DNA of 58,202 nucleotides from Enterococcus columbae (GTDB lineage Bacteria > Bacillota > Bacilli > Lactobacillales > Enterococcaceae), in the NCBI GenBank assembly GCA_020742395.1, contig DYWZ01000094.1:1-58202 (forward strand), written 5' to 3'. The notes beneath the pieces were generated by a model. It was not told the origin of the DNA. It was given only the letters and a program-made list of their open reading frames with translations, and ran no database searches. This document shows positions 1 through 8,273 of this stretch, one piece after another. Each line of letters begins with the position of its first letter. The stretch's first letter is position 1. The position numbers and the translations under genes were made by a program.

Positions 1-506
1 ACTTTATTGTCTGTTAAGCTTACGCGTACTTTTCTGCCGTTTTGAGAAGTAATACACACAATATCTTTCATACGCAATTGGAACTTATCTCTACCAGCAT
101 TATAAAACAGAAAGTCATTTCTATTATCTAACTCTTCATTGATATCTTTAATAATTTTAGAAAAAAGATCAAATTGTAAAGGTTTTAAAATATACCTAAA
201 AGGTTGAACCTCAAAGCTTGATAACATATATGAAGTGTAGCTAGTAATGAATACTAAAAGGAAATCCCTATCATATTCTCTTAAAATTTTTGCAGTCTCA
301 ACCCCATCTAACTGGCCCATTTCTATATCTAAAAAAATAATTTGATACATATTATTAAGTTTAGTTACATTATTAATTAATGATTCTGGTGAATAAAAAA
401 TATCAATTTCTACCGCTTTATCTAGTAGTGAAAATAATTTTAATACTTCTGCTTCAATGATGCTAGTTTGACTTATCTCATCATCACAAATCGCAATCTT
501 ATACAT
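1..506 (-). CDS. AgrA/ComE-type LytTR response regulator, 3' end cut off
   Basis: Minus-strand frame running off the left edge, so only the first 168 codons are present. Residues 1 to about 120 read as a receiver domain: acidic pair at D8-D9, phospho-acceptor D60 in IIFLDIEMG, and the conserved lysine in RYILKP. A LytTR DNA-binding domain begins near residue 135. This is the AgrA/ComE/PlnC class that usually answers a peptide-sensing histidine kinase; the kinase would lie outside the window. The start ATG at 506 follows a GGGGGA ribosome binding site. Its position just downstream of an ABC pair and bacteriocin-like remnants suggests control of a peptide locus, which is inference. Confidence 0.85.
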   Translation of the reverse strand, partial: MYKIAICDDEISQTSIIEAEVLKLFSLLDKAVEIDIFYSPESLINNVTKLNNMYQIIFLDIEMGQLDGVETAKILREYDRDFLLVFITSYTSYMLSSFEVQPFRYILKPLQFDLFSKIIKDINEELDNRNDFLFYNAGRDKFQLRMKDIVCITSQNGRKVRVSLTDNK

Positions 507-591
507 ATACAGCTTCCCCCTATATCTATATAAGTATAGCATTTTCAAAAAAACATTTCTTCTGAATTTAATGAATTTTGTATTTCTACAT

Positions 592-1344
592 TTAAAATTC
601 TTTTGCTTTAAATCTTCTACAAGAATCCATAATTAATAAAAAAATTAGTATTGCCATCTCAATTAGCTGGATACATACTGTATTAATTGAAAAATGATAA
701 TTAGAAACAACAGTATAATATCCTGGAACAAATTTGCTAATAGAATCTATATACCCCAGCAACATGCAGGCTAAATAACTAGCAAAGCCAATCATGATAG
801 ATATAACCGAGCTCTTCCTAGTTGAAAAATTAAAAGTAAGTGTTATCATAAAAATTAAAAATACCAGACTACAAAATGAAACTAAAATTGATTCTAAATT
901 GTAACTGTGTGTAGTAAATATCTGGCTATATCCCTTGGATGTGTTTGATAAAAAAAACAGATATGCTAAAAACGATACAAAATTATTTAACATATAAAAT
1001 GATAGGGTAATTAGGAAAATTGCGAAATACTTACCTAAAATGAGTTTATTCCTATCATCAACTCTAGTAATTTCTAATAGAATTTGACCATCTTCAATTT
1101 CCCCTGCAACCAAACTAGCAGACATTATTAGTAATAAAATGATAGGGACGGTCAAAATTAAGGTAAAGCTCCACATACTTGTAATAAAGGTTACCAAATC
1201 TAATTTAGCACCTATTATAATAATCTTCCAATGTAAATATTCACCTAAGCCATAAAGAATAGGTAATAAACACAAAAAACATAAAGTCAGAACAAATTTT
1301 CTTTTATATACCTTGTATATCTCCGCTTTCAAAATATCTATCAT
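592..1344 (-). CDS. ABC-2 type permease subunit
   Basis: 250 residues with about six hydrophobic segments (near 18-38, 57-80, 105-130, 150-170, 178-200, 222-243) and a basic N-terminus, the layout of ABC-2 permeases such as LanE/BcrB. It starts 11 bases after the stop of the ATPase at 1356, with TAGGAG in front, so the two form one transporter. The family extrudes or senses peptides and is often the immunity pump of lantibiotic or bacitracin-type loci. The next gene downstream is a LytTR regulator, which fits a peptide-response operon. Substrate cannot be read from the sequence. Confidence 0.8.
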   Translation of the reverse strand: MIDILKAEIYKVYKRKFVLTLCFLCLLPILYGLGEYLHWKIIIIGAKLDLVTFITSMWSFTLILTVPIILLLIMSASLVAGEIEDGQILLEITRVDDRNKLILGKYFAIFLITLSFYMLNNFVSFLAYLFFLSNTSKGYSQIFTTHSYNLESILVSFCSLVFLIFMITLTFNFSTRKSSVISIMIGFASYLACMLLGYIDSISKFVPGYYTVVSNYHFSINTVCIQLIEMAILIFLLIMDSCRRFKAKEF

Positions 1345-1355
1345 GATAAATACTC

Positions 1356-2177
1356 CTAACTAAAAATATTATTTGACTCTTTCAACATTCTTACCTTTTC
1401 AATACACAAATTATTTTCAACAACTTTTTCAAAAAATTCATTAATTTCAGTTGGATCATTATTTATCAACACAGTATTAGCATCATAAAATTTAAAGTTT
1501 TTTTTCAGTGATGGAGGTAGTCGTTTAATAATAAACAATATTTTTTCCTTTCTTATCTCATCTGACTGGATGATACCGCGATCTTTTATTATAATAAAAC
1601 GATCACATATTTCCTCAATCTCACTCAGTTGATGTGATGATATTAAAATTGTTGTTCCAAACTTTTGACGAATCATCTTAATATAATTCATAAAGCTGCT
1701 TATTCCAATAGCGTCTAATCCGACAAATGGTTCATCTAACACTAAAAATTCAGGACGTTCTAGTAGAGATAATGCTAATCCCAACCTCTGTTTCATCCCA
1801 AAAGAAAACGATTTCACAATTTTTTTGTTGGAATCTAGTCCGACAAATTCTAGTAACTCCTTCGCATTTTTCTCTATATCTTCCTTTTTTAAATCTTTGC
1901 TATAGCTACCAAATAGTTTAATATTTTCCATTGCAGTTAAATAGTCAAATAATTTACAATCTAGAAGGAAACCAATTTTAATATTGTTTTTCACATGAAG
2001 TGATCCAGAAGTAGGTGCACATAATCCCAAAATCATCTTCATCAACGTTGTTTTTCCGCATCCATTTTTTCCCACTAGGCCAATAATTTCTCCTGACTCT
2101 ATCGAAAAATTTATTTCATTAAAAATACTTTGTCGGCCAAAAGATTTTGATAATTTTTCAGCAATTACAATCGTCAT
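1356..2177 (-). CDS. ABC transporter ATP-binding protein, BcrA/LanF type
   Basis: 273-residue ATPase. Walker A GLVGKNGCGKTT lies at residues 33-44, the signature FSFGMKQRLGLA and Walker B FLVLDEPFVGLD follow in order, then the switch ISSHQLSE. A ~60-residue C-terminal extension after the ATPase core is typical of the BcrA/LanF/CcmA-like group that pairs with ABC-2 permeases. The start ATG sits 3 bases after the stop of an exporter remnant, and GAAGGTGA serves as ribosome site inside that remnant. With the permease at 592 it makes a likely peptide-resistance pump; the peptide is unknown. Confidence 0.88.
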   Translation of the reverse strand: MTIVIAEKLSKSFGRQSIFNEINFSIESGEIIGLVGKNGCGKTTLMKMILGLCAPTSGSLHVKNNIKIGFLLDCKLFDYLTAMENIKLFGSYSKDLKKEDIEKNAKELLEFVGLDSNKKIVKSFSFGMKQRLGLALSLLERPEFLVLDEPFVGLDAIGISSFMNYIKMIRQKFGTTILISSHQLSEIEEICDRFIIIKDRGIIQSDEIRKEKILFIIKRLPPSLKKNFKFYDANTVLINNDPTEINEFFEKVVENNLCIEKVRMLKESNNIFS

Positions 2178-2180
2178 GCA

Positions 2181-2315
2181 TCATTCACCTTCTATGTAAC
2201 TATTTATTTCTTGATAACTTCCATAATTAATCATTTCTCCATGTTTCATAAGTATGATTGAATCCATTTGCTCTAAAAAAGTTTTATTTATATCATGAGC
2301 AATAGTTTTATTTTA
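2181..2315 (-). pseudogene. C-terminal remnant of a peptide-exporter ABC ATPase
   Basis: An open frame ending in TGA at 2181 encodes about 42 residues reading KTIAHDINKTFLEQM, DSIILMKHGEMINYG, SYQEINSYIEGE. This is the H-loop, D-loop-to-C-terminus segment of an ABC exporter (compare the 'IAHR...D.I.vl..G.i...G' ending of LanT/LagD-type proteins). It has no start codon and an in-frame TAA directly upstream, so everything before the H-loop is gone. In another frame further upstream (about 2385-2450, minus strand) a second coding-like stretch reads VLRALYNTINTIWKGVYL, possibly the exporter N-terminus. The call as a decayed exporter is confident; the exact family is not. Confidence 0.6.
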
Positions 2316-2479
2316 CTTCTAATTAATTTAACTTATCAGTCACCTGATAAGACATAAACCTATACAAGAAATAAATGATGAGGCTTAAACTTTTTTCAAA
2401 TAGACTCCCTTCCATATTGTGTTAATTGTATTATATAGAGCACGTAAAACAATCGGGAAAGTAATCTATCAAATAAACA

Positions 2480-2561
2480 TCATTTTTTCTTGTTTGATGT
2501 AATATCTAACTGAAACACAGGCTGGTTACTAGCATTCTTAATTTGATGAAAATTTAAGCAT
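2480..2561 (-). pseudogene. frameshifted small ORF with FxLD lantibiotic-leader-like box
   Basis: A consensus ribosome site (GAAGGAGG) precedes ATG at 2561, but the frame closes after seven codons. Removing one T from the T4 run opens a 26-codon frame: MLKFHQIKNASNQPVFQLD followed by ITSNKKK and TGA at 2480. The stretch FQLDITSNKKK resembles the F(N/D)LD-box of class I lantibiotic leaders such as nisin (FNLDLVSVSKKD). No Cys/Ser/Thr-rich core follows in any frame, so at best a leader survives. Evidence is a strong ribosome site plus a short motif, so this remains a hypothesis. Confidence 0.35.
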
Positions 2562-2630
2562 AAGTAATTCCTCCTTCTAAACCTATTTCAACTATACTAC
2601 CAATTTTGTTGTCAAATAAAACAATGCACT

Positions 2631-2683
2631 ATTTGGCATAACTCTATGTATTAACTGGTTGACTACATAAAGTTATGCCAAAT
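2631..2683. repeat. 53-bp near-perfect inverted repeat
   Basis: Two 20-base arms (2631-2650 and 2664-2683) match as inverted copies at 19 of 20 positions around a 13-base centre. Neither side carries a U-tract, so it does not look like a terminator. It lies 70 to 120 bases upstream of the ribosome site at 2561, where a regulator-binding site would be expected; it could also be an end of a lost mobile element. Confidence 0.6.
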
Positions 2684-2846
2684 ATAAATAAAGATAGATA
2701 TTGTCAACAAGGAAATCAAGAAGATAAATTATTTAATAACCTATATTCAAAGAACGGATATCACTTATAAAATACGGATAGATATAAAAATATTCCCAGC
2801 TTTTATAACATAAACAAAAAAGAACTGAAGAGCCTTAAGAGCAAAA

Positions 2847-2907
2847 AAAAACGAACACACAACCATGTCATATTTCATTCAAAATATTGGGTTGAATATT
2901 CGTTTTT
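2847..2907 (-). terminator. terminator after the 30-residue peptide gene
   Basis: Imperfect hairpin: AAAACGAA and CAACC pair with TTCGTTTT and GGTTG across a 4-base internal loop. The minus-strand transcript ends in a run of nine U, so this closes the operon starting at 3514. T5 on the other side may make it bidirectional. Confidence 0.6.
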
Positions 2908-2946
2908 GTTTATTAATGATTTTAGATTAAACGAAAATATTAGCAC

Positions 2947-3039
2947 TTAATTAAATTGATCAATATCTCCTCCCATACCACCAATGATACCAATGAACAA
3001 TACTAATAAAATATGTCCTATTCTTTTTAAAATTCTCAT
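2947..3039 (-). CDS. 30-residue hydrophobic membrane peptide
   Basis: Short ORF too small for ordinary gene calling. It reads MRILKRIGHILLVLFIGIIG then GMGGDIDQFN: basic N-terminus, one 15-residue hydrophobic helix, a glycine-rich turn and an acidic tail. A strong ribosome site (AGAGGGTGAT) sits before the ATG, 14 bases after the stop of the secreted protein at 3054, and a terminator follows, so it looks like the last gene of a two-gene operon. I do not recognise the family. Candidates are a small immunity or toxin peptide, or a peptide pheromone precursor; nothing in the sequence decides between them. Confidence 0.55.
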   Translation of the reverse strand: MRILKRIGHILLVLFIGIIGGMGGDIDQFN

Positions 3040-3053
3040 GTCTAATCACCCTC

Positions 3054-3514
3054 TCAATTAACACAGATATAATTGACAATTTTACCATTCACGCTACTCA
3101 CTCTTACTTCAACACGATTATACCATTTAATTTTATATGTTTTTGATTTATCAATTTTTCCATACTTATTTAAAACGGCTTGTCTTGCAGCTGCTTCTAA
3201 ATTCATTGAAGATGGAGCCCATGTTGCAATTCCGCTAGTTAGTTCTGAACCTTTAGCTGAATAATAGTATGGACCAAACGTTTGGTAAGTAAGTGCTGTA
3301 GTATTAGAACCTAATACCCCAAATTCGGATAATTCGTGATAACCAATAACAGGACTAGAGTAGATTGTTGATAATTCAATACTCACATCAGCATTTCCAT
3401 TTAATGTAGTAGATAAGTTATTTTCGTCAGCACTAACATTTTTAGTGGTTCCTATGCAACACACAACTAAAAAAGATAAACAGCCAATAAATAATCCATA
3501 ACAATTTTTTTCAT
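3054..3514 (-). pseudogene. secreted protein of unknown function, frameshifted in signal peptide
   Basis: ATG at 3514 starts MKK, then an A7 tract (3505-3511) throws the frame into a stop. With eight A the reading becomes MKKNCYGLFIGCLSFLVVCC..NVSA, a textbook Sec signal peptide with an A-x-A-like cut before DENN, followed by about 125 mature residues rich in Ser, Thr, Tyr and Gly. The intact downstream frame has only a GTG at 3464 without a ribosome site, inside the signal peptide, so that start is unlikely. The mature part holds a run of aromatic residues (FGPYYYSAKGSE) and ends with ICVN. I know no family match. It is followed closely by the 30-residue peptide gene. The frameshift may be real, phase-variable, or a homopolymer call error. 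Confidence 0.55.
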
Positions 3515-3780
3515 TTCAATTTAGTCTTTCTTTATAAAATTATGTTACAGCTAGAGATTATCTAAATAAATTCAGTGACAAATACAATTAACAGCAATAG
3601 ACCAGAAATGTATGCTATTCCAAAAATTAGATAGAAGTAATATACAAAAAGATAAACCTTTTTGTAAGCGGATTCCTTTACAAGTGCATATTAACACGCA
3701 AATAAACCATCGTCAACATTTTCGTTAATCGTTTTATTAAAAGTAATCGTTTCAAAAAAATTTTGTGATATTATAGTAGT
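3515..3780. other. AT-rich gap without a recognisable gene
   Basis: This stretch lies between the secreted-protein gene and HTH remnants. It has stops in all frames. A weak hairpin TTGTAA/TTACAA lies near 3663-3690. I see no convincing promoter pair or coding signal. Confidence 0.4.
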
Positions 3781-3879
3781 AGATATTAAAAGGTTTTCTT
3801 TTTCCATTAAGTATATAGCCTAGTGCACCTCATTTATGCCAATTTTATTAGCTAACTCCTTATTAAGTAAATTATTTTT
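3775..3879 (-). pseudogene. remnant of an HTH (XRE-like) domain
   Basis: Minus-strand frames give NNLLNKELANKIGINEVH, a TAG, then after a one-base shift LGYILNGKRKPFN. Joined, this is a recognisable XRE-type helix-turn-helix (LA-k-GI--v-LgyILnGKrkp). No start codon, an in-frame stop and a frameshift make it a relic. It may be a second domain of the regulator relic immediately upstream (3872-4068) or a separate gene. Confidence 0.5.
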
Positions 3880-4068
3880 TTAACAATGTCTCTACATTCA
3901 GAATTTTACTTAAAGTAGCATCCATATCTTTAGGAATTTTTATTGTACCTTTTTCGTATTTTGCTAACAAACTTTGTAAAATTCCCACTAGATCAGCTAA
4001 CTTTTTTTAGCTAATTTTTGTTCTCTTCTAAGAGATTTTAATAAATCACCACATATATATTCAGACAT
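3872..4068 (-). pseudogene. frameshifted XRE-family regulator
   Basis: ATG at 4068 follows a strong ribosome site (GAGGAGGTG) and reads MSEYICGDLLKSLRREQKLA before an A7 tract (4002-4008) leads to TAG at 3997. One extra A restores KKKLADLVGILQSLLAKYEK, GTIKIPKDMD and a stop at 3872: a degenerate HTH_3 domain of about 65 residues. The degenerate recognition helix (GILQSLLAKYEKG) still fits the XRE pattern. The ribosome site lies inside a terminator-like hairpin. It may once have governed the genes downstream (3514 to 2947). Confidence 0.6.
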
Positions 4069-4069
4069 G

Positions 4070-4101
4070 AAAAAAGCACCTCCTCATGAGATGCTTTTTT
4101 T
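4070..4101. terminator. bidirectional hairpin overlapping the XRE ribosome site
   Basis: AGCACCTC pairs with GAGATGCT (one mismatch), with T7 on the plus side and T6 on the minus side. On the minus strand it would stop transcription from lepA and also hide the AGGAGGTG site of the HTH remnant. Confidence 0.55.
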
Positions 4102-4254
4102 CATACGCTAACTATTAAAAATCTTCAAGGAAAATATTCCAATTTTGTTATTTTTTATCTTCGTGACAACCGTTTGACAGTTTAAAGCAATTTAAACAGA
4201 TGCATCACAAATTTAAAAACAGTTAAAAAGGCTTATTTAACGCTATTTTTCGGA

Positions 4255-6093
4255 TTATTTCTTGGTATCTTCATCGTCCATCTTCAATACTGCCATGAAC
4301 GCTTCTTGTGGGACCTCGACAGAGCCGATTTGTTTCATTCGTTTCTTACCTTCTTTTTGTTTTTCAAGTAATTTACGTTTACGAGAAACGTCCCCACCAT
4401 AACATTTGGCTAATACATTTTTACGTAAGGCTTTAATATCTGAACGGGCAACGATTTTATGTCCAATAGCTGCTTGGATTGGCACTTCAAATTGTTGACG
4501 TGGGATTAATTTTTTCAGTTTTTCAACAATTGCTTTACCACGTTCATAAGCAAATTCGCGATGCACGATGAAGCTTAATGCATCGACTTTTTCGCTGTTT
4601 AATAAGATATCCATCTTCACTAGCTTACTTGTACGGTAACCCGCCATTTCATAATCTAACGAAGCATAGCCCTTTGTACTTGATTTTAGCTTATCAAAAA
4701 AGTCAAAAACAATTTCCGATAATGGAATTTCATAAACAACATTCACGCGATAATCATCTAGGTAATCCATTGTGACAAAATCGCCACGTTTCCGTTGAGA
4801 TAATTCCATCACCGCACCAACATATTCATTTGGTACCATAATTTGCGCTTTAACATAAGGCTCTTCTACGCGATCAATTCGGACCTGCTCAGGAAAATCA
4901 GCCGGATTATCTACGACCAACATACTACCATCTGTTAAATGCACATGGTAAATAACGGAAGGTGCTGTGGTAATTAATTCTAAATTAAATTCACGCTCTA
5001 AACGTTCTTGAACGACATCCATATGTAGCAGACCTAAAAATCCACATCGGAAACCAAAACCTAAAGCTTGGGAGGTCTCAGGTTCAAATTGCAAGGCCGC
5101 ATCATTTAACTGTAATTTCTCCAAGGCTTCGCGCAAATCATTATAACGAGATGTGTCAATTGGATAAAGACCGCAATAGACCATCGGATTCATTTGACGA
5201 TAACCCTCTAGCGCTTGACTTGCAGGACAATTAGCCAAAGTAATGGTATCCCCTACACGTGTATCCTGAACAGTTTTAATGGAGGCTGTGATATAACCCA
5301 CATCACCGACCATCAAGTAGTCACGCTGTAAGGCTTTTGGTGAAAAGACACCGACCTCGGTTACTTCAAACGTTTTACCATTGCTCATTAATTGAATCTT
5401 ATCCCCTGGTTTAACCATTCCATCAACGATTCGTACATTTAAAACTACCCCACGATAGGCATCATAAACAGAATCGAAAATCAAGGCTTTTAATGGTGCT
5501 TCGACATCGCCAGTTGGTGCCGGAACGTATTCAACAATTTGCTCTAAAATTTCTTCAATACCAATCCCTGCTTTGGCACTAGCTAAAACAGCCTCTGAGG
5601 CATCGATACCAATGACATCTTCAATCTCTGTTCTAACCCGCTCAGGATCAGCAGCGGGTAAATCGATTTTATTAATTACTGGTAAAATCTCTAAATCATT
5701 GTCCAAAGCTAGATAAACATTTGCTAAGGTTTGTGCTTCTATTCCTTGAGCAGCATCCACCACTAAAATAGCACCCTCACAAGCGGCTAAACTTCGTGAA
5801 ACTTCATAAGTGAAATCGACATGCCCTGGGGTGTCAATTAGGTGAAAAATATATGTATTTCCATCTTTAGCTGTATAATTTAATTCTACAGCATTTAATT
5901 TAATCGTAATCCCACGTTCACGCTCAAGATCCATTGAATCTAATAATTGATCTTGCATTTCACGGGATGAAACAGTGTTTGTTCTTTCTAAAATACGGTC
6001 AGCCAGAGTTGATTTCCCATGGTCAATATGGGCGATAATTGAAAAATTTCTAATCATCTCTTGGCGTTTTTTCATTTCATCGATCGTATGCAT
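4255..6093 (-). CDS. lepA: elongation factor 4 (LepA), ribosome back-translocase GTPase
   Basis: 612 residues from the chosen start, the normal length for LepA. The GTPase P-loop AHIDHGKST is near residue 20, DTPGH and NKIDLP follow, then EF-Tu-like domain 2, EF-G-like domains III and V, and the LepA-specific C-terminus rich in Arg/Lys ([19 protein letters not shown]). The enzyme acts on stalled or mistranslocated ribosomes in the cytoplasm. A longer frame reaches a GTG at 6108, but GAGGAAG there is the ribosome site for the ATG at 6093, which I chose. Monocistronic as far as visible. Confidence 0.97.
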   Translation of the reverse strand: MHTIDEMKKRQEMIRNFSIIAHIDHGKSTLADRILERTNTVSSREMQDQLLDSMDLERERGITIKLNAVELNYTAKDGNTYIFHLIDTPGHVDFTYEVSRSLAACEGAILVVDAAQGIEAQTLANVYLALDNDLEILPVINKIDLPAADPERVRTEIEDVIGIDASEAVLASAKAGIGIEEILEQIVEYVPAPTGDVEAPLKALIFDSVYDAYRGVVLNVRIVDGMVKPGDKIQLMSNGKTFEVTEVGVFSPKALQRDYLMVGDVGYITASIKTVQDTRVGDTITLANCPASQALEGYRQMNPMVYCGLYPIDTSRYNDLREALEKLQLNDAALQFEPETSQALGFGFRCGFLGLLHMDVVQERLEREFNLELITTAPSVIYHVHLTDGSMLVVDNPADFPEQVRIDRVEEPYVKAQIMVPNEYVGAVMELSQRKRGDFVTMDYLDDYRVNVVYEIPLSEIVFDFFDKLKSSTKGYASLDYEMAGYRTSKLVKMDILLNSEKVDALSFIVHREFAYERGKAIVEKLKKLIPRQQFEVPIQAAIGHKIVARSDIKALRKNVLAKCYGGDVSRKRKLLEKQKEGKKRMKQIGSVEVPQEAFMAVLKMDDEDTKK

Positions 6094-6113
6094 TATATTC
6101 TTCCTCACATTTT

Positions 6114-6229
6114 TTAATCAGCTTTATTATTATACCAATCAATATTTACTTTTGGCAACTCATTTCCGCTAGTTTTAGCTAATATCTCTTCTATTTGCTG
6201 CACTAACTCAATTGAATAATCATAAAAAA
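6114..6229 (-). pseudogene. possible C-terminal gene remnant before lepA
   Basis: An open frame ending in TAA at 6114 reads DYSIELVQQIEEILAKTSG then [16 protein letters not shown]. Composition looks coding (amphipathic helix, no low-complexity), but there is no start codon and the frame abuts a terminator hairpin. It may be the tail of a deleted gene. Family unknown. Confidence 0.25.
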
Positions 6230-6290
6230 AAACTCCTTTAGACTAAAAAAAGCTTACCTTCTTTATTTAGTCTATAAGGAGTTTTTTTAA
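6230..6290. terminator. bidirectional terminator
   Basis: ACTCCTTTAGACTAAA pairs with TTTAGTCTATAAGGAGT, with A/T runs on both flanks. It ends the immunity gene at 6300 on the minus strand. Confidence 0.85.
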
Positions 6291-6299
6291 TTGCACGTT

Positions 6300-6641
6300 T
6301 TATCTTTGTGGCATTGCTTCTAGAAAGCTGTAAAATTGTGATTTGTCGGTAAAATCTGAACGATATTTTGCATTCAAGCCCGCTGTTTGATTGTATTTAG
6401 CTAATTCTCTTAGCAATTCTTCATCACGGCCATGGAATTGAATTTTATGATTAAAGCCCGTTACGTAAATATAATTGACTAAGGCGCTAAGCAAGCTTTC
6501 TGGATTTTTAACGACAGCTATTTTCTTATAGACCTGCAATAGACAGTCAGTTATATCCTGTAAGCCGGCTGTTTGATTTTTGCGTTGATTTAATCGATTG
6601 TATAACTCATGAATAGTTGCTTTAACTTTAGTAGTATCCAC
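6300..6641 (-). CDS. pediocin-type bacteriocin immunity protein (enterocin A immunity family)
   Basis: 113 residues, matching the EntA immunity family in length and motif order: N-terminal HELYNRL, a central helix LVNYIYVTGFNHKIQF, and the C-terminal block EELLRELAKYNQTAGLNAKY with the ending RSDFTDKSQF. Family members are soluble four-helix bundles that bind the mannose-PTS receptor and block pore formation by class IIa bacteriocins. The start is GTG at 6641 behind GAAGGGA; the only nearby ATG is out of frame. No bacteriocin gene is adjacent, so it is an orphan immunity gene protecting against other producers (inference). A terminator directly follows. Confidence 0.88.
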   Translation of the reverse strand: MDTTKVKATIHELYNRLNQRKNQTAGLQDITDCLLQVYKKIAVVKNPESLLSALVNYIYVTGFNHKIQFHGRDEELLRELAKYNQTAGLNAKYRSDFTDKSQFYSFLEAMPQR

Positions 6642-6765
6642 TTTATTTCATTCCCTTCTAATACAGATAGACCATTTTTTCTATTATAGTCTATTAATTA
6701 TTCAATAGCACACTCAGCATAATATAAAGATAAAATTGATGCACAATTATTTATGCACAAGCTGG

Positions 6766-7422
6766 CTAATATTCCTTTTTGTTCATTATATTACAACTGA
6801 TTTTCATTGAAAATAGTGTCATCAGCAAGGCTATAAATAGCATAATAAGGATAAGTACTCCTTTACCTATACTTGGCAAACTAGCTAATAGCCTAAGTAG
6901 ATCAATATGAAACAGAATACTTGATCCTTTTACGATAGCAAGAAGGATTACTGCTAAAGCGCCAAACGTTGCAATCATAGCAATCCTTCCTTTGTCACCA
7001 CCAAATTTGAATTGAAACGGTATCATGATTGCTTGAAGCATTATCATCATCGTCAGAATGAAAAAGGCGCTCTGTACTAAATCAACAACAGGTAGGCTAT
7101 CTTTCAATAAAGTGAGAATTAATCCTAAGATTGTTGCGAATATCCAAGTTATACATCCAAATAATAAACCAAGCATATATTTTTCAACGACATAATTCTT
7201 GCGAGTAATAGGCAATGTGAACAAAAATGCATTTCCATTATTAAAATCATCATAACTAATTGTACTTACCGTAAAAAGTAATGCAATGAAACTTAAGAAA
7301 CCTAAAGGAAATAACACGTCGTCAGTAAATACCATCATTCCAATTACAATTGTCAAAATAAGCAAAAGAAAATTTTTTTGCAACATCATTAATTTACAGT
7401 CTTTTACGAATAATCCTTTCAT
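6766..7422 (-). CDS. ABC-2 type permease of YtrA-regulated transporter
   Basis: 218 residues with six hydrophobic segments spread over the whole length and a basic C-terminus (MNKKEY). Its ATG overlaps the ATPase stop as TAATG, which indicates translational coupling. It is the third gene of a GntR-ATPase-permease operon. Such transporters in Firmicutes respond to cell-wall stress or lipid II-binding drugs; the substrate here is unknown. Confidence 0.8.
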   Translation of the reverse strand: MKGLFVKDCKLMMLQKNFLLLILTIVIGMMVFTDDVLFPLGFLSFIALLFTVSTISYDDFNNGNAFLFTLPITRKNYVVEKYMLGLLFGCITWIFATILGLILTLLKDSLPVVDLVQSAFFILTMMIMLQAIMIPFQFKFGGDKGRIAMIATFGALAVILLAIVKGSSILFHIDLLRLLASLPSIGKGVLILIMLFIALLMTLFSMKISCNIMNKKEY

Positions 7423-8270
7423 TATGCCACTCCCTTTATCATCATAGTAATAACCTCATCTATTGTCCCCTTTTCAATAGCAATTTTCGGATAATTCTCA
7501 ATATAGTATTGTTTTTGATTTGTCAGACAGCAATATCCATAGTTTTCCTTTTTAGTGCAAAGTACAAATTGTTTATCTAGCTCATCGTATTGTTTTAAAT
7601 CTACCTTTAATAAAGCGTAATCACTAAGTAAAACGTCTGTATCTTCATGTAAAATAATTTTCCCATCATGGATCATATACAAATCATCACATAATGCTTC
7701 CAAATCGCTGGATATATGCGAACTAATTAGAATCGAACGTTCTTCATCTTTTTCCAAGAATTCTCTTAACATTTCTAGTAATTCATCTCTGGCAATCACA
7801 TCTAGGCCGGCTGTTGGTTCATCAAGAATCAAAATTTTTGCATTGTGCGAGATAGCCACTATCACTTTTAATTTTGCTTTCATTCCCGTTGAAAATTCTT
7901 TTATTTGTTTATCCATAGGCAGTTGAAATCTCTGGACTTGCTCTATGAATAGTGACTGATCAAATTGTGAATACATATTCTGCAATATAGGGATAATACC
8001 TTTGATTTTTAGATAATCACTAAAACCAGCATCAGACAATACCACTCCCAATTTCTCTTTATCTTTTGTATTAAAATCCTTCACGTCTTTGCCAAATATT
8101 GTAATATTCCCACCATCAGTTAAAATTAATCCTAATATCGCCTTAAACGTTGTACTTTTTCCAGAACCATTTTGTCCAATCAAACCGGTTACATATCCAA
8201 GCATAAGCTGTAATGAACAATCCAGCGAAAAATTGTCATAGTGTTTTTTTAATTGTTCGACTTTTAACAT
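7422..8270 (-). CDS. ABC transporter ATP-binding protein
   Basis: 282 residues. Walker A GLIGQNGSGKST near residue 29, signature FSTGMKAKLKVIVAIS, Walker B ILILDEPTAGLD, and switch ISSHISSD are all intact. A C-terminal extension of about 75 residues has Cys-rich tracts (YGYCCLTNQ). It lies 3 bases after the GntR gene and overlaps the permease gene by one base, so the three are co-transcribed from the promoter at 8675-8703. Confidence 0.9.
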   Translation of the reverse strand: MLKVEQLKKHYDNFSLDCSLQLMLGYVTGLIGQNGSGKSTTFKAILGLILTDGGNITIFGKDVKDFNTKDKEKLGVVLSDAGFSDYLKIKGIIPILQNMYSQFDQSLFIEQVQRFQLPMDKQIKEFSTGMKAKLKVIVAISHNAKILILDEPTAGLDVIARDELLEMLREFLEKDEERSILISSHISSDLEALCDDLYMIHDGKIILHEDTDVLLSDYALLKVDLKQYDELDKQFVLCTKKENYGYCCLTNQKQYYIENYPKIAIEKGTIDEVITMMIKGVA

Positions 8271-8273
8271 ATA

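Noticed and set aside
2575..2625. promoter TTGACA...TATAGT before the leader-like ORF
   Set aside because: The hexamers are good but the spacer is only 13 bases, too short for a sigma-70 promoter.
2947..3039. short hydrophobic pheromone (SHP/Rgg type) as the firm identity of the 30-mer
   Set aside because: The charge and hydrophobic pattern is similar, but the GG motif is not C-terminal and no intact Rgg gene is adjacent, so I left it as unknown.
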